This document shows, piece after piece, positions 1-5,036 of a stretch of 5,036 nucleotides of DNA. Location of the stretch: contig CAMPAX010000173.1 of NCBI GenBank assembly GCA_946633495.1, positions 1-5,036 on the forward strand, written 5' to 3'. The DNA comes from an uncultured Lachnospiraceae bacterium (lineage in GTDB: Bacteria > Bacillota > Clostridia > Lachnospirales > Lachnospiraceae). Each line of letters starts with the position of its first letter. Within the stretch, counting starts at the first letter, position 1. The position numbers and the translations under genes were made by a program. The notes below the pieces were generated by a model, which did not search any database, was not told the origin of the DNA, and saw nothing but the letters and a program-made list of their open reading frames with translations.

Positions 1-14
1 CACACTGCCATCAT

Positions 15-20
15 TGTCAA
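15..20 (-). promoter_or_regulatory. Possible -35 box (TTGACA) facing out of the window
   Basis: A perfect sigma-70/sigma-A type TTGACA lies on the minus strand in the intergenic segment after pheA. The matching -10 box would fall about 17 nt further on, just outside the window, so only half the promoter can be seen. If real, it would drive the next gene downstream. Confidence 0.3.
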
Positions 21-36
21 GCATTTTCGATACAAG

Positions 37-82
37 GATTCCTCGCCGGGATCTTCCGGGATTCCTCGCCGGGATCTTTCGG
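37..82 (-). repeat. 23-bp tandem repeat just downstream of pheA
   Basis: Two copies lie head to tail at 37-59 and 60-82, differing at one base (TTCCGG versus TTTCGG), and a third copy begins at 83 (GATC) beside the pheA stop at 88-90. The unit is GC-rich and contains CGCCGGGATC. It falls between genes, so the non-triplet period does not break a known frame. It could vary in copy number; no role is evident. Confidence 0.85.
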
Positions 83-88
83 GATCCC
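71..88 (-). other. Small hairpin overlapping the pheA stop
   Basis: On the minus strand GGGATC (88-83) can pair with GATCCC (76-71) around a CCGAAA loop, a perfect 6-bp stem that starts at the G of the TAG stop. No U-run follows, so it does not qualify as an intrinsic terminator. Much of it is made by the 23-bp repeat, and it may be incidental. Confidence 0.35.
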
Positions 89-1776
89 TACGACGAAAAT
101 GTCCCCAGGATCGTCAGATCCTCTGCTTCCTCTTTGATCTCTCCCAGCATTCTCTGAACATTACGGTCGGTAAGCTTGCCTTCGAAGCTGACATAGAAGC
201 TGTATTCCCATTTCTTTTTCAGAGACGGGCGGGATTCGATCCGTGTCATGTTGATGGAGTTCCGGTTGATGATCCCCATGATCTGATACAGGGCGCCCAC
301 ACGATGGGGCGCGATAAAGCAGATCAGAACACTGTCCGAGCCTGTGAGGACCCTTTTTTCTTTTGTGATGATCACAAAACGTGTAGCATTATCCCTCGTA
401 AAATTGATCCGCCGGGCAAGGACCTTCAGGTTGTAGAGTTCTGCCGCCCGTTCACTGGCAATGGCAGCCTTGGTCACATCCCCGCTTTCCATCACCCGCT
501 TTGCGGCAAGTGCCGTATTGCTTACGGCTTCGGAACTGAACTGATGCATTTCGATATATTCCTTACACTGCATGAGTCCCTGGGCATGGGAATAAACCTT
601 CCGGATATCCGAAAGCATCGCACTTGGGATTCCCAGCAGGGCGTGCTCAATATCAAGAACCACCTCATCCACGATAGTCAGTTCCGCATTTCGAATGATA
701 TCATAATTCCCGCTGACAAATCCCGCTGAGCTGTTTTCTACGGGAAGCACACCGTAATCCGCATCGCCCCGGGCCACTGCAGCCGCAACATCATCAAAGG
801 TCTTCACATTCATAAGATCTGCTTCTTCACCGAAGAATTTCATCGCAGCGGCTTCCGCATAAGCGCCCGGAACTCCCGCATAACAGATGCGGGCATTCTT
901 CCGATCCAGATCTTCCGTGAAATGATATTCCCGGATGTCATAGGGCTCCGCCTTGGACTCCGAATTCTTTAACTCCTCCAAAAGCTGGCTTACGGTCTTA
1001 CGGCTGATGGGATGGACCACATGGGGTGCGATCTCCGCCAGAGGTTCCAGTACAAATGTCCGGCGTTCCATTTCCACATGGGGAATACACAGATCGGACT
1101 CCCGGATCACCGCGTCATCATAAAGCAGGATATCCAGATCCAGGGTGCGGGGACCCCAGTGAACGATGCGCTTTCTTCCTGCTTCCTGCTCGATATCATG
1201 CAGTACCGAAAGCAGTTCCTGCGGAGAATACAGCGTCTCCAGCTCCACGGCACCATTCAGAAAATCCGGCTGTTCCACCGGTCCGTAGGGTTCCGTCTCG
1301 ATATATTTCGCGGAACGTATCACACGGATATAAGGATCCTTCCCCAGCTGCTCCACTGCCTGATCCAGATACAGCTTCCGGTCCCCGAGATTGGAACCGA
1401 TCCCGATATAGGCTATATGTCTTCCCCGCTCTATGGTTGCGGAAACCGTCTCAAAAGCAAGGCCGATGGGTGCATCGGGTTTATCCACCCGAACCTCGAC
1501 ACTTCTTACCTTCGTGTATTTCAAAAGGATCTCCGAAGCAACGGATTCTGCCACTGCCTCGATCAGATTCCATTTTTCTCCGGTCACCACCTGTTCGATG
1601 GTATGTGCCACCTCATCATAGCTGACCGTCTTAAGAAGATCATCCGACATGGAAGACGGACGAAGATCCAGATGCAGCTTCGCGCTGATCAGGAAGAACT
1701 GTCCTGTCTCCTTCTCTTCATCAAAAACCCCGTGGTACGCATAAATCTTCAGATTTCTGATCTCGATGGTATCCAT
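88..1776 (-). CDS. folB-folK-pheA: Trifunctional dihydroneopterin aldolase / HPPK / prephenate dehydratase fusion
   Basis: This single 562-residue ORF holds three enzymes. FolB (about 1-120) cleaves dihydroneopterin; the residues matching its active site are E21, Y53, E73 and K99 (in VDKPDAP). FolK (about 121-262) pyrophosphorylates hydroxymethyl-dihydropterin; it shows GSNLGDR (127-133), EPYGPVEQPDFLN (162-174) and HWGPRTLDLD (206-215, with D213 and D215 for Mg). A linker (about 263-296) leads to prephenate dehydratase, which makes phenylpyruvate: YAGVPGAY (299-306), GVLPVENSSAG (342-352), SHAQGLMQC (396-404) and NATRF (463-467). An ACT domain follows (about 481-562) with GALY (494-497) and ESRP (514-517), the usual phenylalanine-binding motifs, so feedback inhibition by Phe is likely. 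No chorismate mutase domain is present. The linker has no in-frame ATG, GTG or TTG with a Shine-Dalgarno, so the dehydratase appears to be made only as part of the fusion. FolB-FolK fusions are common; I know of no standard family joining them to PDT. The ORF ends in TAG. Confidence 0.93.
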   Translation of the reverse strand: MDTIEIRNLKIYAYHGVFDEEKETGQFFLISAKLHLDLRPSSMSDDLLKTVSYDEVAHTIEQVVTGEKWNLIEAVAESVASEILLKYTKVRSVEVRVDKPDAPIGLAFETVSATIERGRHIAYIGIGSNLGDRKLYLDQAVEQLGKDPYIRVIRSAKYIETEPYGPVEQPDFLNGAVELETLYSPQELLSVLHDIEQEAGRKRIVHWGPRTLDLDILLYDDAVIRESDLCIPHVEMERRTFVLEPLAEIAPHVVHPISRKTVSQLLEELKNSESKAEPYDIREYHFTEDLDRKNARICYAGVPGAYAEAAAMKFFGEEADLMNVKTFDDVAAAVARGDADYGVLPVENSSAGFVSGNYDIIRNAELTIVDEVVLDIEHALLGIPSAMLSDIRKVYSHAQGLMQCKEYIEMHQFSSEAVSNTALAAKRVMESGDVTKAAIASERAAELYNLKVLARRINFTRDNATRFVIITKEKRVLTGSDSVLICFIAPHRVGALYQIMGIINRNSINMTRIESRPSLKKKWEYSFYVSFEGKLTDRNVQRMLGEIKEEAEDLTILGTFSS

Positions 1777-1783
1777 CCGAATG

Positions 1784-1791
1784 CTCCTCTC
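1784..1791 (-). promoter_or_regulatory. Strong ribosome binding site for folB-folK-pheA
   Basis: GAGAGGAG lies 7 nt before the ATG at 1776-1774. It favours that start over the in-frame ATG at 1812, which would add 12 residues (MRCNADLERSIR) not seen in FolB and has only a weaker AGGA 8 nt upstream. From 1776 the protein begins MDTIEIRNLKIYAYHGV, the standard FolB opening. The rest of the 110-nt gap (1777-1886) shows no convincing promoter, terminator or riboswitch. Confidence 0.85.
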
Positions 1792-1886
1792 TAAATCCGC
1801 ATTACATCTCATATACCGGGTCCTGCTTTACTCCCTGCCGGACATTGCTTCTGTGCGTGAAATAACAACCCGCCGGACCGATGGTC

Positions 1887-2366
1887 TCAGCAGAGAACGG
1901 TCCGGTTCTTTCTTTCCTCGGGCCAGTAACACTCATCCCGTGCATCACACAGGAAACAGTTCCGCGACAGTTTATCTGCCCGGTACAGGATCTTTGCCAG
2001 TCCGGAGGTTCCGTCCTCCGCGTCCTTATGCGCGCCGATGGCCTCACAGATTTCCTTTCTTTCCGCTTCGGTATAACCCGCACGCCTTAGAACATCCTCC
2101 GCTGCCACAGCGCCTGCCGCATGGTGAGACATGGTTTTTTCCTCCGGAGTGTAGCGCCCGATATCATGCAGCAGCGCCGTTCCGTAAACCACATCCTTCC
2201 GGAATGTCCGATGTTCTTCCATTGTCAGGATATAAGCGATCCGTGCTGTGGAAACAGCATGGCCAAACCCGTGCCGGCAGAACACACGATCAAATTCCGA
2301 TTCATATATCTTCTTGATCTGCTTTTTATAAAATGGATCATTGAGGATCCGCTCTACGCGGTCCAT
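1887..2366 (-). other. HD-domain metal-dependent phosphohydrolase (C-terminal domain of the FolC ORF)
   Basis: From the in-frame ATG at 2366 this would be a 159-residue protein, about the usual size for free-standing members of this small HD family. Its metal-site residues are clear: CRHGFGH (H464, H468 in fusion numbering), LLHDIGRY (H499, D500), SHHAAG (H513, H514), GAHKD (H545) and RADK (D563). A cysteine cluster follows, NCFLCDARDEC (C569, C572, C578), then YWPEE. Genes for such proteins occur in clostridial folate clusters, so a role in removing phosphate from a pterin intermediate is a reasonable guess, but the substrate is unknown. Only a weak GGAA lies close to the ATG, so independent translation looks poor; the frame is continuous with FolC. 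Confidence 0.8.
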
Positions 2367-3368
2367 TTCCAGATATTTTCTTTTTTCCAAAAGCGCTCCG
2401 AGAAAGGTAAGGGATCCGCAGGCCACGATCACATCCTCCTCCGATGCCTCCCGAAGGGCAAGGGTTGCCGCAGAAACGGCATGATCCATGGATACGACAG
2501 ACTCCGGATCCATATCCGTTTCCTGCAGGATCCGCCGGCGTAGCTCCTCCCCTGCCAGAGCACGGGGACTGTCCGGTGTAAATACATAGATCCTCTTCGC
2601 CATGGGTGCCAGAGTTTCGATCATGGCATCCACTTCCTTGTCTGCCAGAACCCCCAGAACAAATGTGATCTTCCTGTCTTCGTAAAACCGCTTCAGCGTA
2701 ATCGACAGGCGTTTCCATGCATCCCGGTTATGGGCACCGTCCACGATCATGGTGGGATGGGTATCGAAGACCGTAAAGCGTCCCTGCCAGGATGTTGCAG
2801 CAAGACCCGCCCGGATCTGATCCGTACTGAGCCGGGGGAGTCCAAAGCTCTCCGCCCGGTCATTATAGGCTTCAAGTGCCGTAAGCGCCGTGATGGCATT
2901 CTCCGCCGCCACGTCTCCTACCATCTGGATATACCAGGTTTCACCCCGGTACAGGAAATCCGTCCCATGGATATCCTCCCGGAGAATCATAAGTTCCTCT
3001 TTTGTGGTCTTCTGCCATCTGACGGTCTTATTCTCAGAAGTCTCCTTTTGGATCACTTCCATGAGCTCCGGATCCATGGGGGCCGTCACCAGAACATCCC
3101 CGGACTTCAGGATGCCCAGCTTCTCCATAAGGATCTTCTCTCTGGTATCTCCCAGAAACTGCATATGATCCAGGCTGACGGAGGCTATGATATCAACGAT
3201 CTTGGAAGGGATCACATTGGTTGCGTCCAGGCGTCCCCCCATGCCGCACTCCACCAGCATGATATCACATTTCTTTTTCCGGAACAAAAGAAATGCCAGC
3301 GCCGTTTCGATCTCAAAGGACGTAGGGCTTTGCGGCATCTCTTCCGCGATATCCCGGATCTCCTCCAT
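1887..3368 (-). CDS. folC: FolC main body fused in frame to an HD phosphohydrolase domain
   Basis: The listed coordinates run from the first ATG after the amber codon; that ATG has no Shine-Dalgarno, so it is unlikely to be a real start. In numbering from ATG 3662, FolC hallmarks continue: SFEIETALAF (115-124), ECGMGGRLDATN (138-149), SLDHM (163-167), MEKLGILKSG (179-188), WQGRF (292-296), VDGAHN (307-312) and the closing GSLTFLGALLEKR to about 428. The frame runs directly into an HD domain from about 433 to 591, ending TGA. If the amber codon is read through or is an error, the product is a 591-residue FolC-HD protein; ordinary FolC is about 420-440. If the codon terminates, FolC is a pseudogene and only the HD part might be made. 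The FolC motifs themselves show no further decay, which points to a recent or artefactual stop. Confidence 0.85.
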   Translation of the reverse strand: MEEIRDIAEEMPQSPTSFEIETALAFLLFRKKKCDIMLVECGMGGRLDATNVIPSKIVDIIASVSLDHMQFLGDTREKILMEKLGILKSGDVLVTAPMDPELMEVIQKETSENKTVRWQKTTKEELMILREDIHGTDFLYRGETWYIQMVGDVAAENAITALTALEAYNDRAESFGLPRLSTDQIRAGLAATSWQGRFTVFDTHPTMIVDGAHNRDAWKRLSITLKRFYEDRKITFVLGVLADKEVDAMIETLAPMAKRIYVFTPDSPRALAGEELRRRILQETDMDPESVVSMDHAVSAATLALREASEEDVIVACGSLTFLGALLEKRKYLEMDRVERILNDPFYKKQIKKIYESEFDRVFCRHGFGHAVSTARIAYILTMEEHRTFRKDVVYGTALLHDIGRYTPEEKTMSHHAAGAVAAEDVLRRAGYTEAERKEICEAIGAHKDAEDGTSGLAKILYRADKLSRNCFLCDARDECYWPEERKNRTVLC

Positions 3369-3389
3369 ACACTGTGCGATATCCGCTTC

Positions 3390-3392
3390 CTA
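3390..3392 (-). other. In-frame amber codon interrupting folC at codon 91
   Basis: The minus strand reads GGG GAA ATG GCC TAG GAA GCG GAT. Both flanks are in the same frame and both match FolC (INGEMA before; EADIAQCMEEIRD after), so no indel is involved. In the family this spot is the weakly conserved loop after ING(E/K), commonly followed by I-S-x-x-D. A TCG serine codon one transversion away is a plausible ancestor, but CAG, GAG, AAG or TGG are also single changes. No other stop occurs before 1889. Confidence 0.9.
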
Positions 3393-3662
3393 GGCCATTT
3401 CCCCGTTGATCTGCCATTTCTCCCGGTAATCCAGAACCGCCGGCGAGAGGTATCGTCCGACCTTCAGCCCTCCGGCCAGAAGTGCCTGCTCCACATATGC
3501 CATAATGGTTCCTTTGCCGTTGGTACCGGCGATATGGATCGCCGGTACTGCCCGTTCCGGATGTCCAAGACCGGCGAGCAGCTCTAAAACAACGTCCAGC
3601 CCCGGCACAATGCCGAGGCTGTTTTTACTGTCTATGTAGGATCGAGCGTCCCTGTAGTCCAT
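3390..3662 (-). CDS. folC: FolC N-terminal fragment, ends at in-frame amber codon
   Basis: These 90 residues are the start of folylpolyglutamate / dihydrofolate synthase, a cytoplasmic Mur-ligase-like enzyme that uses ATP to join glutamate to dihydropteroate or to folates. The P-loop AGTNGKGT is at residues 45-52 (K50), and the following VGRYLSPAVLDYREKWQINGE is the usual folate-site region. The frame then meets TAG at codon 91. The sequence continues in the same frame with the rest of a normal FolC (3389 to about 2376), so this piece is not a separate gene. Alone it lacks the substrate-binding and C-terminal domains and could not be active. It follows the deacetylase by 20 nt. Confidence 0.88.
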   Translation of the reverse strand: MDYRDARSYIDSKNSLGIVPGLDVVLELLAGLGHPERAVPAIHIAGTNGKGTIMAYVEQALLAGGLKVGRYLSPAVLDYREKWQINGEMA

Positions 3663-3667
3663 AAGTA

Positions 3668-3673
3668 TCACCT
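3668..3673 (-). promoter_or_regulatory. Ribosome binding site deciding the folC start
   Basis: AGGTGA lies 5 nt before the ATG at 3662-3660. A longer GTG start at 3671 is in the same frame but falls inside this site and has no Shine-Dalgarno of its own, so ATG 3662 is preferred. The protein then begins MDYRDARSYI, as FolC proteins usually do. The site lies in the 20-nt gap after the deacetylase stop, which suggests co-transcription. Confidence 0.75.
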
Positions 3674-3682
3674 GTCATCCGA

Positions 3683-5036
3683 TCATTCATCTTCATCCTG
3701 CGATGTTTCGTCATCATCCTGTGACTCCGCATCCATCGCTGCACGCCGGGCCTTCTCAGCTTCCAGCGCCGCCTGCTCCTTCTCCTGTTCCTCTTCCAGT
3801 TCCTTCGCCGTCTTTCTGTGATGTACCGGACGAGTCGTTTCATCGATGGGAAGCAGGACATACCCTTCTTCACGAAGCGTGTCGATCAGGTGGGGAAGTG
3901 ACTGCGCGGTTGCCGGGCAGTCCTTAAAATCATGCATCAGAACCACCGTAGCTCCGGAATTGTTATGTACATAACGAAGCACGTTGTCCTCCAGCTGTTC
4001 CGCCGTGTAACCGGAACCTGAGGAATCACCGTTGGAGGCATTCCAGTCGAAATAAGTATAGCCTTCTTCCTCCAGCCATGCTATGCAGTCATCCACCGGA
4101 ACATCCGAGACACGGTTGCTGCTGCCTCCGGGGAACCGGTACAATCTCACATCCTGCCCGGTCATCTCAAAGAGCAGGTCATGCACGGTAGTTACGTCAT
4201 CGGCAAAGCTGTCCAGATCCGCATAAATATCACTGTATACATGACTTACGGAGTGGATTCCCAGGGAATGCCCTTCCTCTGCCATACGGCGGATGATCGC
4301 CTGCCGGCTCTTATCTTCGAGCACCATGAAAAATGTGGCCTTCACATTTTTTTCTTTCAGAACATCCAGAATTGCTCCCGCATCGTCGGACGGACCGTCA
4401 TCAAAGGTAAGATAGACTCTTTTCTCCTCCGGAACCGATGCCGGGTCGATCTCTGTCTCATCCTCTTCCGAAGAAGCTTCCGACATCTCCTGTGTATTAT
4501 CCTCTGCTGCTTCCGTGTCCGATTGATTTGTTCCCGCGGCACCTGCATTTTTCAGAACCACCGACTCATCCTGACGGTCTTTTTCCAAAGTAATGCTTAT
4601 ATCTGCCGCAGTCCCGGCCATATCCCCGCTTTGCTGCTCTGCCAGCATACGTTCCTGCCGTTTGCTGTTCATTTCCTCCCGAAGCTGTTCGATCTCCTCT
4701 TTCATCCCATGCATTTGGGTAAGCAGGATCAGACAAAGGATCGTGGGGATCAGAAACATCAGGATCAGCGCCACCAGAATTGCTTTCTTCAGCCGGTTCA
4801 CGCTTGCACGGTTGTACTCTTCTTCCTCAGCCTCCTCGTTCTCATCCCAATCCGATTCAAGAGACGCACGGGGTGCGTAGAAGGAATGCTCCTTTAAGAC
4901 CTCACGGATCGGATCAGCCGTTCCGTTTGAGACATTCTCTCTGTCTGTTGGATTTGCCTGCATATCCATCGAATTTGCCGGTTGTTCTGCCGGGTTTGCC
5001 TGCATATCTGCCGGATTCACCTGCATTTCTGCCGGG
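3683..5036 (-). CDS. Membrane-anchored NodB-family polysaccharide deacetylase (5' partial)
   Basis: This is a carbohydrate esterase 4 (NodB) enzyme, expected to remove N-acetyl groups from a cell-wall polysaccharide, probably peptidoglycan (PgdA-like), outside the membrane. Numbered from the ATG at 5026, the order is: a cytoplasmic tail (1-79) with repeats and an acidic run; one hydrophobic segment at about 80-103; a short coiled coil (about 108-132); a low-complexity acidic linker to about 200; then NodB. All five motifs are visible: TFDDGPS (207-213, with D209 and D210), HSVSH (258-262), RFPGG (297-301), DWNASNGD (327-334) and LMHD (363-366). A charged, Glu/Ala-rich tail follows from about 403 and ends DEDE before TGA. 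The predicted topology is type II, with the catalytic domain outside. The frame is still open at the window edge and the ATG at 5026 has no Shine-Dalgarno, so the true start is probably outside. Family assignment is firm; the exact substrate is not. Confidence 0.93.
   Translation of the reverse strand, partial: PAEMQVNPADMQANPAEQPANSMDMQANPTDRENVSNGTADPIREVLKEHSFYAPRASLESDWDENEEAEEEEYNRASVNRLKKAILVALILMFLIPTILCLILLTQMHGMKEEIEQLREEMNSKRQERMLAEQQSGDMAGTAADISITLEKDRQDESVVLKNAGAAGTNQSDTEAAEDNTQEMSEASSEEDETEIDPASVPEEKRVYLTFDDGPSDDAGAILDVLKEKNVKATFFMVLEDKSRQAIIRRMAEEGHSLGIHSVSHVYSDIYADLDSFADDVTTVHDLLFEMTGQDVRLYRFPGGSSNRVSDVPVDDCIAWLEEEGYTYFDWNASNGDSSGSGYTAEQLEDNVLRYVHNNSGATVVLMHDFKDCPATAQSLPHLIDTLREEGYVLLPIDETTRPVHHRKTAKELEEEQEKEQAALEAEKARRAAMDAESQDDDETSQDEDE
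4952..5035 (-). repeat. Degenerate 21-bp in-frame repeat encoding PADMQAN-like heptads
   Basis: Four consecutive 21-nt units encode PAEMQVN, PADMQAN, PAEQPAN and SMDMQAN, followed by a PTD remnant. The period is a multiple of three, so copy-number changes keep the deacetylase frame open. The array runs to the window edge and may hold more copies beyond it. It sits in the predicted cytoplasmic tail, well before the membrane segment, and looks intrinsically disordered. No function can be read from it. Confidence 0.8.

Noticed and set aside
71..88. Intrinsic terminator after pheA
   Set aside because: A 6-bp stem can form but no U-run follows.
88..90. TAG after pheA as evidence for amber recoding (with the folC amber)
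   Set aside because: PDT ends here at its normal family length, and reading on gives only the intergenic repeat, so TAG acts as a stop.
1012..1794. 260-residue plus-strand ORF opposite folB-folK
   Set aside because: An antisense shadow of a well-supported gene, His/Arg-rich and without domain motifs.
1774..1812. Longer FolB start at 1812 adding 12 residues
   Set aside because: The extension does not match FolB, and the ATG at 1776 has a much stronger GAGAGGAG site at 7 nt.
1777..1886. Promoter or T-box leader in front of folB-folK-pheA
   Set aside because: Only loosely matching boxes, no terminator or T-box sequence, and the gap is too short for a T-box.
1802..2083. 93-residue minus-strand ORF overlapping the HD domain
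   Set aside because: Another-frame shadow of the HD coding sequence, Arg-rich and without family features.
3660..3671. GTG start for folC at 3671
   Set aside because: It lies inside the AGGTGA ribosome binding site of the ATG at 3662 and has no Shine-Dalgarno itself.
4181..4897. 238-residue plus-strand ORF opposite the deacetylase
   Set aside because: An antisense shadow; its hydrophobic stretches mirror the deacetylase codons and all NodB motifs are on the minus strand.

Overview
The window looks like a chromosomal segment from a moderately GC-rich Bacillota, most likely a clostridium close to Lachnospiraceae. This rests on strong AGGAG-type ribosome binding sites, tight one-strand gene packing, and a folate cluster carrying an HD-domain protein. 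The taxonomy is inferred from style and protein character, not from a marker gene. All genes lie on the minus strand, so transcription runs from high to low coordinates.

Layout in transcription order: (1) a membrane-anchored NodB-type polysaccharide deacetylase, 5036-3683, whose 5' end runs off the window inside a degenerate seven-residue repeat; (2) folC (folylpolyglutamate / dihydrofolate synthase), starting at 3662 only 20 nt later, broken at codon 91 by an in-frame TAG (3392-3390) and then open without another stop through an HD phosphohydrolase domain to 1887; (3) a 110-nt gap ending in a strong ribosome binding site; (4) one long ORF, 1776-88, that fuses dihydroneopterin aldolase (FolB), HPPK (FolK) and a complete ACT-containing prephenate dehydratase (PheA/PDT); (5) an 87-nt end segment with a 23-bp tandem repeat and a TTGACA box facing out of the window.

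FolB, FolK and FolC are steps of folate synthesis. The HD domain is a candidate for a phosphate-removal step in the same pathway, but that is inference. FolE and FolP are not in the window. Prephenate dehydratase belongs to phenylalanine synthesis and shares only the chorismate branch point with folate (through p-aminobenzoate), so its covalent fusion to FolB-FolK is the most unusual thing here. The second most unusual is the FolC-HD reading frame carrying a single amber codon: it may be a recent null mutation, a sequencing error, or read-through. The fact that TAG also terminates the pheA domain at its normal family end argues against genome-wide amber recoding.

I see no mobile element, tRNA, rRNA, CRISPR array or riboswitch. 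There is no gene-free stretch longer than 300 bases.
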